DNA from: Hanleya hanleyi
Lineage: Eukaryota > Mollusca > Polyplacophora > Lepidopleurida > Hanleyidae
DNA length: 64,000 bases
Direction of reading: 5' to 3'
NCBI GenBank assembly: GCA_036873755.1
Contig: JAVTVY010020503.1
Span: forward strand, 1 to 64,000
Position 1 is the first letter of the stretch, and every line of letters begins with the position of its first letter. Below are positions 19,499 to 30,215 of this stretch, piece after piece. The notes under the pieces were generated by a model. It had not been told where the DNA came from and did no database searches. It saw only the letters and a list, made by a program, of their open reading frames with translations. The translations under genes and the position numbers were made by a program.

Positions 19499-19945
19499 GT
19501 ACAGACACCATCACCAACATCACCACCACACTACCACCACACACCACCACCACATTCCACCACCACCACCACCACCACCACCATGACCACCACCACCACC
19601 ACCACCGGCCGTTGACGGGCGTCAACGCCCGGTGGTGGCGGTGGGAGCTCCCGTGTGGCAGAGCTCTTGGATCGGAGCTCTAGGAGCTCAAAGCGTGTGG
19701 AGCTCAGAGCTCGGAAGTGACGTGTGTATGCGTGTGTGTATGTGTGTGCGTGTGCGTGCATGTATATGTACAGACACCACAACCAACACCACCACCACAC
19801 ACTACCACCACACACCACCACCACCGCCACCACCGGGCGTTGACGGGCGTCAACGCCCGGTGGTGGTGGTGGTGGGAGCTCCCGTGTGCCAGAGCTCTTG
19901 GATCGGAGCTCTTGGAGCTCAAAGCGTGTGGAATTTAGAGCTCGG
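19499..19945. repeat. Tandem duplicate near the centre (CCACCA/GAGCTC)
   Basis: Two direct copies (~19484-19715 and ~19735-19945). Each has a CAGACACCA/CCACCA tract, a GTTGACGGGCGTCAAC hairpin and GAGCTC-rich sequence. The right arm has only one copy (~20110-20330), a length difference between arms. Confidence 0.8.
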
Positions 19946-20150
19946 AAGTGACATTTGCATATGACCTCTGTGAGATCACTTCCGCTTCCGTTCACGTGAC
20001 CGGAACTGACCTTTGACCCCTGCGCGCGCTAACAATACCGGATAAAAAATTGCGCGCAGGGGTCAAAGGGCAGTTCCGGTCACGTGAACGGAAGCGGAAG
20101 TGACTTCACAGAGGTCATATGCAAATGTCACTTCCGAGCTCTAAGTTCCA
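19928..20150. repeat. Central palindrome of the giant element
   Basis: Inverted repeat with a ~25-bp asymmetric middle around 20028-20051. Each half carries ATTTGCAT (octamer type), GGAAGTGA/CTTCCG (ETS type), TCACGTGA (E-box type) and TGACCTTTGACCC (nuclear receptor DR1 type), ending in GCGCGC. A second copy, in opposite orientation, sits at 21180-21430. Confidence 0.9.
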
Positions 20151-20324
20151 CACGCTTTGAGCACCAAGAGCTCCGATCCAAGAGCTCTGCCACACGGGAG
20201 CTCCCACCACCGCCACCACCGGGCGTTGACGCCCGTCAACGCCCGGTTTTGGCGGTGGTGGTGGTGATGGTGGTGTGTGGTGGTAGTGTGTGGTGATGAT
20301 GTTGGTGGTGGTGTCTGTACATAT

Positions 20325-20560
20325 ACATGTACGCACACGCACACAAACACACACACACACACTCACGTACACGCAAGCACACACACACACTGACGCAAAC
20401 ACTCATATGCATACACACACACGCACACACGCGTACACAAACACACACGCAAGCACAAACACACATACTCACAGACGCATAAACACACACACGCACATCC
20501 ACGCACACACACAAACACACACGCGTACACTCATACGCAAGCACACACACATACACACAG
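20325..20560. repeat. CA-rich microsatellite, right inner
   Basis: Mirror of 19081-19498 but ~180 bp shorter. Confidence 0.9.
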
Positions 20561-20734
20561 ACGCAAGTGGGTCCCACCTGTCTTGTGACAATTTCCGGTT
20601 CCGGTCACGTGACAGTAAACATGGAAAAACCCGGATGTAAGATGAAGACCCGGATGTGAAACCACAGCACCCGGATGGAAGAACCCACTGGGAAACCCGG
20701 ATGCTGACAAGGTCCCGGATGTAAAACCCACTGC

Positions 20735-20780
<46 letters not shown>

Positions 20781-20870
20781 ATGCGGATCCGTCGTACACC
20801 AGTACATCTCGGTCCTCGACTTGGGGTAGTTGAACTGAGTGTGCTAAAAATAGATCAACAGCTAGCTTGC

Positions 20871-20878
20871 TATAAAAG
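20871..20878 (+). promoter_or_regulatory. TATA box of right C2H2 gene
   Basis: TATAAAAG, with an initiator-like TCAGACA ~31 nt downstream (20900-20906) and the ATG at 20924. The left and right promoters point away from the centre. Confidence 0.7.
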
Positions 20879-20923
20879 GGAAACGGCCTGGCCGTTTCAT
20901 CAGACACTTTGTCAACCACCAAG

Positions 20924-21217
20924 ATGTTCACTTGTACTACGTGCTCGAAATCATTCACTCGCCGGCACGACTTGCGCCGCCATGAGGCTACCAAGCACGA
21001 TGGAACCGCCCGGTATAGCTGTACGATATGTACACTGTCGTTTCAGCGCCCAGATCATTTACAGCGCCATGAACGTTCAATTCATGTGCCACCCAAGCGT
21101 CCATGCGAAGAATGTGGTCAACTCTTTTGTGCCAGCGAAGTTGAGCCCGGGAAGACGAATGTCACTGGTGATGCGAACACTTCCGCTTCCGCTCACGTGA
21201 CCGGAACTGACCTTTGA
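20924..21217 (+). pseudogene. Truncated right-arm copy of the C2H2 gene
   Basis: The ATG at 20924 is followed by the same N-terminus as the left gene. Both fingers have regular spacing here (second finger CTIC...LQRHERSIH, 12 residues between the Cys and His pairs). At ~21180 the gene runs into a copy of the central palindrome and stops at 21215-21217, so the linker and the C-terminal region are absent. The protein would be ~97 aa, fingers only. Such a product could compete for the same DNA sites, but expression is unproven. Confidence 0.7.
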
Positions 21218-21430
21218 CCCCTGCGCGCAATTTTTTATCCGGTATTGTTAGCGCGCGCAGGGGTCAAAGGTCAGTTCCGGTCACGTGAACGGAAGCGGAA
21301 GTGACCTCACAGAGGTCATATGCAAATGTCACTTCCGAGCTCTAAGTTCCAAACGCTTTGAGCTCCAAGAGCTCCGATCCAAGAGCTCTGCCACACGGGA
21401 GCTCCCACCACCACAACCGGGCGTTGACGC
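21180..21430. repeat. Second copy of the central palindrome
   Basis: Repeats 19980-20250 with its asymmetric middle in reverse orientation (AATTTTTTATCCGGTATTG). It replaces the missing 3' part of the right gene, as expected if template switching at the centre deleted ~1.3 kb of the right arm. Confidence 0.8.
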
Positions 21431-21435
21431 CCGTC

Positions 21436-21830
21436 AACACACACATGCATACACAAACACAAACACACACACACGCATACACACACGGCGACACACACAT
21501 GCATACACAAACACAAACACACACACACGCATACACACGCACACACACGCATACAGACGCACACACACGCATAAACACACGCACACACACACACACACGC
21601 ATAAACACACGCACATGCACGCACGCACAGACGCATGCACACATGCATACACACACACACGCACGCACGCACGCACACATACGCATACACACACACACGC
21701 ACACAGACGTATACAGACACGCATAAACACACACACACGCGTACACACACACGCACGCGTACACACACACGCAAGCATACACACACACGCGCACACACGA
21801 ACACACACGCACATACGCGCATACACTCAT
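21436..21830. repeat. CA-rich microsatellite, right outer
   Basis: Mirror of 16975-17170 but about twice as long. It begins ACACATGCATACACAAACAC twice, with CGGCGACACAC between. Confidence 0.9.
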
Positions 21831-21854
21831 TGCGCATTGCGCCGCAAGGTCAAT

Positions 21855-22920
21855 AGGGCTCGAAATGCGCATTTATACTACTAATCCATCCTTCACTGCC
21901 CCAAAATGCCCACTTTCGCTACCACTCGTACTGATGACGTCACCGATGACGCGGACATCCCTCAAATCGGGGTCTATACCCTGAGAGCTACAACATGACA
22001 CCTCCCATGACGCATTTGGACCAAGGGTGGTCCCTCTCTACCCCAAACACATCTCCACACACCCCCAAAACGCCCATTTTGGCTACTACTCCTACTGATG
22101 ACGTCACCGATGACGTCACAGATGACGTGAACATCCCTCAAATCGGGATGTACACCCTGAGAGCTACAACATGACACCTCCCACGACGCATTCGGACGAA
22201 GGATGGCCCCTCTCTACCCAAAATACCTTCCTGCATCTCTCCAAAATGCCCACTTTCGCTACTACTCCTACTGATGACGTCACAGATGACAGGAACGTCC
22301 CTCAAATCGGGATGTACCCTCCGAGAGCTACAACATGACACCTCCCACGGCGCGTTAGAACCAAGGATGGTCCCTCTCTACCCCAAATACCTTCCTTCAC
22401 TGCCCCAAAATGTCCACTTTCGCTACTACTCGTACTGATGACGTCACCGATGACGTCACAGGTGACGTGGGCAGCCCTCAAATCGGGGTCTACACCCCGA
22501 GAGCTACAAAAGAACACCCCGCACGACGCATTCGGACCAAGGATGGTCCATCTCGACACCAAATACCTTCCTGCACTGCCCTAAAATGGCCACTTTACTT
22601 ACTACAACCAACTGCGCATGCGCAGATTGACGTGACTTGCACTTAAAAACACGCCATTCTGACTCTACCCCAAACAAGCTTCACTTTGACACCTTCCACG
22701 ACCCATTCGGACCAATAGCAGTCCATCTCTATCCCAAACACACACCCACATACCCCCCAAAATGCCTGCTTTCTATACTACGGCCAGACTGCGCATGCGC
22801 AGAATATAGAAAACGGACGAACTATTAGTCCAGTCGGATGCTCCTCCACAACAGCTTCAAAATAAGACCTCTCACGACACCATAGGATCATTAGGGGCTC
22901 ACCTAGACCCCAAAACGTCC
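21855..22920. repeat. Right CRE/NRF1-like subterminal region
   Basis: Mirror of 16130-16960 with one or two extra units. Six TGACGTCA palindromes fall between ~21934 and ~22460, and GCGCATGCGC lies at ~22613 and ~22792. Unit length is ~160-210 bp. Confidence 0.85.
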
Positions 22921-23647
22921 ACCCAGTATGGGCCTACACCCTCATAGCCAGTATGGGGCTATATGAGCCTACCCAGGCCTCGGTGAACTTTTTCCAAAAA
23001 TTTCACTGTTTCGCTTCGAAACGCTTCCCATCGTGTTCTAAATGACGAGACGAGAAAAACAAATCCAAACAACCCATATCACAATGAACGTGTGTGAATT
23101 TCCCAGGTTGAACCTATACCCCCATATAGCCAGTATAGGACTACATGGGGCTATATACAGACCTCGGTGACTTTTCCCAAAAATGTCACCGATTCGCTCC
23201 GGGACCTCTCCCATTGTGTTTTTCTCGGCGAGACGAGAAAAACGAGACCCCACAACCCATAGTAACACCCACAAAAAAAATTGACCACCCCTCCCCCCAT
23301 ATAGCCAGTATGAGCCTATATACAGACCTCGACGACTTTTCCCCAAAATTTCACCGATTCGCTCCGGGACCCCTCCCATTGTGTTTTTCTCGCCGAGACG
23401 AGAAAAACGAGACCCCACAACCCATAGTAACACCCACGAAAAAAATTGATCGCCCCTCCCCCCATATAGCCAGTATGAGCCTAAATACAGACCTCGGTGA
23501 CTTTTCCCAAAAATTTCACCGATTCGCTCCGAGACCCCTGCCATTGTGTTTTTCTCGGCGAGACGAGAAAAACGAGACCCCACAACCCATAGTAAAGCCC
23601 ACGAAAAAAATTGACCACCCCTCCCCCCATATAGCCAGTATGGGACT
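22920..23647. repeat. Right subterminal tandem array, inner part
   Basis: Mirror of 15085-16165. The array is interrupted by the LINE at ~23648 and resumes at ~30216. Confidence 0.9.
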
Positions 23648-23790
23648 ACAAATTCAAATTCTTTATTAGGCACGAACACAATTTACATTGGTTAAGGCCA
23701 CACAACAAGACATAAACAAATACAACTATATACAAGGTAAAAGACATGTGATGCAGATTAAAATCCACGGACTACAAACCGGGATGACTC

Positions 23791-24309
23791 CTATATTGAA
23801 GGAAGTCTTCTTTTAAAACTTGTGTACAAATATTTAGCGAACAATCTGGTGAATTTATACGAGTCACATCGAAGGAGTTTAGAAAATATTGAGCGAGCAG
23901 GATACTTTTGAATATCGATGTTTAAATCAGTAAAGAGTTGACGTCTCAAATCCTCATTATTTGAGCAACACATTACAAAATGAAATTCATCACCAACAGA
24001 GCTCACGCAGTTCTGGCAAATACGCATTTCTCTTGGAATTATGGGTTGGTGATAACGACCTGATTCAATTTCTAAAGTGTGATTACTTATCCGTAATTTG
24101 GTAATCAGCACACGTTGAGGTTTAGACAAATTAAAAGTTAAGTATTTTTCAAAACAATATTCATTTTTCAGTGTAGCATAAAGATCCAATTTATGATTCA
24201 ATGGACTAGACATCGTGCTTCGCCAGTCCTGTGTGAACTCATCGATAACACGTCTGGAAAATGTACGATGAAAGTTACCTACATCTAAGAAGGATTGTTG
24301 TAACCACAC
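23791..24309 (-). pseudogene. LINE ORF2 C-terminal region with zinc knuckle
   Basis: 172-codon frame continuing the RT ORF after a frameshift near 24300. It contains CQNC ... EFHFVMCC, the Cys/His pattern common at the C-terminus of CR1/L2/jockey-group ORF2 proteins. Confidence 0.8.
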
Positions 24310-26108
24310 ATGATAAAACCCGTGTACAGATAAGATTTTCTTGATTTTGTCACAGTATGTAGAACTCCCAGGCTCGGAAAACTGGAGACAATGCTGATAA
24401 GCCTGGAGTTCGGCAAATTAACAAGCCTACACCAGTATTTGATTGCGTTAATCTTGGCTTGTAGTGCCATGGGAATTCTGCCCAATTCTGCCCGTACAGC
24501 AGAATTACACGCCTTTTTGTTCACCCCAAGAGTAAACTTGCAAAACTTGGTATGAACACTTTCAATTGGGGAACATTCATGAATATCTTCAACACCCCAA
24601 ATTTCGGAATTATATAAAAAAACTGGTTTGACCACGCTATCAAAAATCTTTGTGCTGAGAGTGGGCCTAGGATCATCACCAATAAGTTGGCTCATTTTAT
24701 AGAATGCCTTCAGGGCTCTCCCTTTCAAGTTTTCCATGGCTCTGGACCACTTTCCGTTCGAACAAAACAGTGTTCCAAGGTATAAATACTGTTGCACGAT
24801 TTGAATAACATTATTTCCGATACATACGCGAAAATTAGGCGATCGGCCAGACTTGGAAAAACACATAGCTTTCGTTTTCTGAAAATTGATTTGTAGTTTC
24901 CATTTTATGCAGTATGCATTTAATTTTTCCAAAGCCTTATGAAGACCTTCTGATGATAGGCTTGTGATGACCAGGTTATCTGCATATAACAAACAGTGTA
25001 GAAAAACGTTACCCAGGACTACAGGATCACAATCTTCATCAAATATATCCGGAATATCATCAACAAAAATATTGAGTAAAGTTGGGCTCAAATTATTGCC
25101 CTGTAGTACTCCTTGTCGGAAGGTAAAACTGTCGGTTATACCGTCACTGAGTCTGACACGTAAAGTAGGATCAGAATACATGGATTTGATAATATTATAA
25201 ACATTACCAGTTACCTTTGACTCGATTAACTTATATAGCAAACCGTTACGCCAAACAGTATCAAAAGCTTTACGTAGGTCAACAAAACAGGCGTAGACAC
25301 GTTTATTTTGACTAATATGAGAATCAATTACAGATTTCAAGATAAAAACGCTGTCAGACGCTCGATGGTCTTTACGAAATCCGAATTGCGAGTCGTGTGG
25401 TTTACCAAGACCTTCCAAGTGACTTTGAAGCCTGTTATTTAATACAGAACAAAATAATTTGGAAAGGCAGCTACTAATAGCTATTCCTCTATAATTGTTC
25501 GGATCATTAATGCCACCCGATTTATACAAAGGTACGAGGAGAGAAGATTTCCAGCACTCGGGAAAGTATCCACTGGCCAAAAGTTTGTTAAAAATAGTGT
25601 GAACATATGGAAGTAAGGAAGATTTGGCATGCCTAAGCATTTCGTTAGTGACCATATCCTCACCGGCTGACTTGCCATTGTGTAGTTTAGATAAAGCAGC
25701 AGAAATGTATGTAGTGCTACAGGGTCGATTAAGGAAATGAGCCGTAGTTGGCTGCTTCTCCAGAAAAGCTAATTTGAGGTTAATGTCACTCTCAAATTCG
25801 TTATCATATAATGATTCAGACTGGGCATGGGTGATATTTTGGAAATGGTGGTACCAGACATTGGGGTCTATTTGGTCAGTAGAGTTGTTTTTCCTATTTT
25901 CCTTCAGCTGGTCCAAAAGCTTCCAGTACTGTTTAGGATCACTGCCATCACACTGTTCCAATTCATTCATTACTGCTTGTCGATAGGAAAAACGTTTGAA
26001 TTGGAGGTGCTTTTTGTATTGCTTTTTCAGCTTATAATACTGATTACGCGCATTTATATTTAGAGGACTTCTATCATACACTTTAGAGGCTCTGCGAAGT
26101 TGTAACAA
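24285..26108 (-). pseudogene. LINE reverse transcriptase (ORF2)
   Basis: 607-codon frame. RT motifs in order: LVPLYKSGG..NNYRGI, LNNRLQ, QFGFRKDHRASDSVF, FVDLRKAFDTVW (first catalytic Asp), QGVLQGNNLSPTLLNIFVDD, and LLYADNLVI where YADD is expected. The second Asp of the catalytic pair is Asn (GAT AAC), which should disable polymerisation. The N-terminal ~150 residues link endonuclease and RT. The endonuclease is in other frames (breaks near 26615 and between 26365 and 26110). Confidence 0.88.
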
Positions 26109-26364
26109 TAAAGTTTTACATGAACTATCATACCACTTCTTGTCATGGTTGCGTTTATTTGTGTTCGCTTTTGAAGGCTTCCTGTCTGTTCGTCTAGGTG
26201 CGATTACTTTAAGGTGTTGAGAGGCTACATTGTTGATAGTCTCGGTAAAACTGTGTATAATTGAAGTCGCAGATGCCTGATCAGAAATGTTCCTGCTCGC
26301 AACATGAGCCAGTTGTAACTGAACTTCTTCAGACTGTATTGAATTACAAAAAGCACCTTTATTC

Positions 26365-27337
26365 TCAGGGGACCAAATGAATTTTGCTGGTAAGGGGTGT
26401 AATTTGACGCTTTAGCAAAAATGGTTTGACACTTTTTAGAGATGCAGAAATAAGGCAATGGTCTGATAATGTTTCATGAAGGGAGTGAACCTTGAATAGG
26501 AGAATATTGGGGAGCAAACTCTTACTCACTATGCCATATTCAACAACACTAGCTCCAATGTAATTATACGAAGTAAATTTCCCCATGAGGTCACCCAAAA
26601 CTCTACCATTAAGAATTCTCAATCCTGTATATACATATCTCGGCTAAATGGTTACCATACATATTAGAGTGAAAATCAGAAGAAAGTCTGCTAAAACAGA
26701 GATCTTGTTCATAATCTTCTGGTAAACAGTAAGAGATAAGATTATCAGATACACAGTCATCTTGAACAAAGTCATGAGTTTTAGCAGGAATCCGGGCATT
26801 AAAATCGCCTAATAAGAATATGTTACCCGATTTGGAAAATGTGACAATGTCTTTCTCCAAAAGTGCCAATGCTTCGGTGGAATCATAATTGGAGTTATTA
26901 TAAAGCGTTGAATTCTGTGGGCTTATATATACAATGCCTAGAAATACATCATCACTGAGATTAAAAACAGTTTCGTCCAATTTACACCACAGGCAATATT
27001 TTGAAGCATTCGTTTCAAGCATTTCTTGAATACCAGGGTCTAATTCCTTTCTATAAAATAACCCTATACCACCAGAATACCTGTTTACTTTTGTTGAAGT
27101 CTTTTGTCTATTATGTGAAATGTACTTATAACCATCAACACGAACAACCTTAGAAACATCTAACCAAGTTTCAACTAACCCAAACAAGTCGAACGAATGA
27201 ACAAGATTAACAAAGTCAGGGTGCACTGATTTATCATTGCATTTTGAGACAAATCCCTCGATATTCCAGCAAGCTAATTTCAGTTCAGACCTCTCGAGTA
27301 GCCTGGAGTTGCAAGGTATGGTGCGAATTGGGGCCAT
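26365..27337 (-). pseudogene. LINE APE-type endonuclease (ORF2 N-terminus)
   Basis: Candidate start ATG at 27335-27337. Motifs: KLACWNIEG (N), LFGLVETWL (E), YSGGIGLFYRKEL, FLGIVYISP, IFLLGDFNARI (D/N) and, after a frameshift near 26615, LSDHCLI (D/H). This is the complete AP-endonuclease-like set used for target-primed reverse transcription, now split over two frames. Confidence 0.85.
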
Positions 27338-27768
27338 AACACCTTAGGATACTGATGCATGGGGAAGAACTGGTGTGCCGGGAACATGTTGTTTGGACCA
27401 GACATCTGAGGATCATATTGAGGTTGGTTCATGGAATACATGGAAGGTAATCCAGGACTTGGCTGGGAAGGAGAAGATGCGTATTCGTTGTGGGTATTAC
27501 TGTTAATTGGCAGCATTGAGTGTTGAGACAAAGGTTGCTGAACAGATGCAGGAAATGAGGCTGGGGCCCTCTGAGCAGAGAAAGAGTGTTGACTGCCAGC
27601 CGTAGAATTATGATATGCCGGATATGTTGGCGCTCTTGACTCAGAAGATGAAAGGAATGGTCCTTTCTCTGTTGTAGGTGACCAATTACCCAGTTGAGAC
27701 GAGCTTCTACTAGAACTAGCCAGTCTTGGGAACTTGGGCCGAGATGGATTTCCAGACCTCAGACCCAT
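27280..27768 (-). CDS. LINE Pro/Ser/Gln-rich ORF
   Basis: 162-codon frame beginning ATG at 27768, overlapping the SGNH frame's stop by a few bases. It is rich in Ser, Pro, Gln, Tyr and Met with no known domain. It could be a linker joined to ORF1 or ORF2 by a frameshift, or a separate small ORF. Confidence 0.55.
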   Translation of the reverse strand: MGLRSGNPSRPKFPRLASSSRSSSQLGNWSPTTEKGPFLSSSESRAPTYPAYHNSTAGSQHSFSAQRAPASFPASVQQPLSQHSMLPINSNTHNEYASSPSQPSPGLPSMYSMNQPQYDPQMSGPNNMFPAHQFFPMHQYPKVLWPQFAPYLATPGYSRGLN

Positions 27769-29979
27769 GCATGATTTAGATTCATAACATGGCGACCAAC
27801 TCCTCTACCAGTGAGATGAAATTCATCCTTGAAATTGTCTGTAATGCCTGAAATCCCCATGTTGTCACAGATCAAGAGCCTAGAATCTGCTTCACACTTC
27901 TCTCTAAGCAAACAGTTCAATGCTAGAACACGACTGCGAATTCCATGGCTATCGCTGCACTCCACTATACCGGACACAACAATCTTAGCATTTGAAAATT
28001 TTGCTTTCACTGCATCAATCAAAACCTGATGTTGCGTGCTGCACTCGCTCACATGTATCGTGGATTTGGTGTTTGGCTTCAGGTCATTGATTCCAACATG
28101 GATGATAACCCATTTGAGGCTATTATTTGGTTCCGCTTGGGCGTTTACAGAACTAGACAACTGTTTTGCACTACTGGTGACCCCTACTCTGTAAACTTTC
28201 TGAATTTTGTGGTTTGGCGAAAACCTGGACGGATTTATATCCCTGATGACAGTCTCCCACGATGATGATGTCACACTCCGCTTCAAACTCAGAGATGGCC
28301 TTGAATTGAGTAGGGACGGACCAGTCGTTGGCAGCAGAGCGGGGTTGAGACTCTGGGGGAGGGGCCTGAGACTCCAGAGACGGGGACTGAGGGGAAAGTG
28401 CAGGAATTTTCACACTTGATTTTGCCGCATTGGCGTATCCTGATCCCATGTTACATGGATTGTGAGCTGAGGGACTAGGTGACTCAGTCAACATCTGAAG
28501 TTTGAGTTTGTCAAACTGTTTCTGTATGGTATCATGGAGTGTTTTGTCTTTTTCTGTCACTCTGTCCATGTTTTCATGAAGCTTCTGGGGTTTTTTCCTC
28601 AAAATTTGATTTTCCGCCTGTAAAACATCCAGCTTTGCTTGCAGAGTAGAACATTCATCAGACAACTGTTTATTTTGTAACTGAATTTCACTCGCTTCTC
28701 CCTTGTTTATGTTTGATAACAGCTTCTCTAGTGATTTGTATTGAGATTTCATGTTTTTCATGTCTTCACTGGATGCAAGGAGTAGAGATTTGTGACTTTT
28801 CTCCACGTTCATAAAGTTAGACCGCGGTTCGCAGTTCGCAGTTCATTATTCGAGGAGACCAGCAATTATTTCATAAGATATGGAAATCTGTTTTTTTTTT
28901 ATTATGAGTAATTTGAACTCCAAACTCTGTATAGCAAGAGAGAATGTCATGCTCTATATCTTTGCGTATTCATAAACCAAATCTGACGCCAGGGGCGCTG
29001 CTAGGGGCGCTGTTATGAGTCGTTGAATGACTGGTCCCGAATAACGAACTGCGAACCGCGGTCTAACTTTATGAACGTCTTTTCTCCATATCTGTCAGTC
29101 TCTGGTTTTGACTGCTCACAATAGTCTCCAACCTACTAAATGCTTCATGCATGGTGGACTCAGTTCTGTCACAGTCAGATTTTCTTACGGCCTGGGCCTT
29201 ATGGAGCAGTTTTCTTTTGACAATCAGAGATGGGGAAGTCCGAGGAGAAGGACTGTTTGTGTACCCGCCATTCTGGCCAGAGTGAGGGGCATGTGGCACA
29301 GGTACTGTGATAGATGGCTCAGGAGTTTGAGTTGTGACAGGTGGCAGATTGCTCAAGTTTGGTGGATTATTCGACACGGTGGTCGAACTGGAACACGACG
29401 ACACTGTGGCCCCAGGTTTCAATAGTACCGATACTGGGACAGCCCCACCATTTTCTTTGTCCAATACTCTCTCTTTGATGGTTAGAAAGTCAACGTCATG
29501 CCAATGCTGAATATTGTCAGCACTCCCCTGTACGGTGACAGTGCCCGATGTGAGGTAGAAATAGATGCTCACGTATTTCGATTCAACACCATCTGCAGAT
29601 CTAATTAACACCTGAACTTTCCTGCCATTTTGTGCAGTTCATACTGTTCATCTTGCTTTTTGGTGCCATATATGGATTTGACAGCTTCATACCACTTACG
29701 AATTTCGCTTCCTGTGTTAAACACTACACAATTTGGAATCTTGATCTGCTTACCCTGATCATCGTACGATGTCTTGTACCGAATTATCCCTCCATCTTCA
29801 CTGAGTGTGGGGATTTTGTGCTTTGCTTTGTTGTGCGAATGCACCGAAATGGTTTTCTTCTGTGGGATGATGATATCATCGTCTAGTTCATTGAAAAAAC
29901 CCTCGTACTCATCTCCCGACAAAATATCTTGACTTGTCTGGGACTGGGAACTGACATGACGAGCTGATGCAGACGCCAT
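27759..29979 (-). pseudogene. LINE ORF1: coiled coil plus SGNH esterase-like domain
   Basis: The likely ATG is at 29977-29979 (MASASARH). Segments in order: 29605-29979 acidic/basic N-terminus; frameshift; 29069-29611 Ser/Pro/Thr-rich region; MITE 28805-29078; 28171-28812 Leu/Lys/Gln coiled coil ending in an IIIVGD block; a 1-nt frameshift near 28245; 27759-28286 with VIIHVGIND and DEFHLTG..GRHV. The GD / GIND / DxxH pattern is the SGNH-hydrolase signature found in ORF1 of some CR1-like elements. The Ser of the GDS block falls at the frameshift. Confidence 0.8.
28805..29078. mobile_element. 274-bp MITE with 9-bp TSD inside LINE ORF1
   Basis: Termini ACGTTCATAAAGTTAGACCG and complement, with arms of ~40 bp. 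CTTTTCTCC flanks it on both sides (28796-28804, 29079-29087). A 9-bp duplication suggests a Mutator-like family (inference). Removing it restores continuity between the two neighbouring ORF1 frames, which dates it after the LINE. Confidence 0.88.
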
Positions 29980-30215
29980 ATTTCGTCGTTCTGTAGAGGC
30001 GCGCACCGGAGCCCTAAACTTTAGACTTATAAATGTTTGTGAATCGTCTATGAGAATGAATAAATACTGTTGTGAACACAATCCATGGCAATTTAAGTAA
30101 CCGAACAACAGTTCCACGGCACACACGCCGCTGTTGAGTTTCCTACATTCCCGTGGAAACACGGAGGTCAAACGAAAATCGAAAGCATGTGCTCTACGCG
30201 CCACAACTAGCCATG

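Larger units (their letters stand above)
23648..30215 (-). mobile_element. 6.6-kb non-LTR retrotransposon (SGNH-ORF1 type)
   Basis: The 3' end is at the left: the minus strand reads AATAAAGAATTTGAATTTG, a short GAATTT tandem tail typical of CR1-group elements. Order 5' to 3' on the minus strand: ORF1 with coiled coil and SGNH-esterase-like domain, Pro/Ser-rich region, APE endonuclease, RT, C-terminal zinc knuckle. Both ends abut arm repeats (AGTATGGGACTACA on the left, CCTATATACAGAC on the right), so it inserted after the giant element formed. Several frameshifts make it inactive. Confidence 0.88.

Noticed and set aside
16968..21884. Long ORFs rich in Val/Cys/Arg or His/Thr on both strands
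   Set aside because: They are translations of GT/CA and CCACCA microsatellites, open in several frames at once.
15405..23679. Aromatic/Gly-rich ORFs in the subterminal tandem arrays
   Set aside because: Present in mirrored repeats with frame-breaking differences between units. They reflect a repeat length divisible by three in places.
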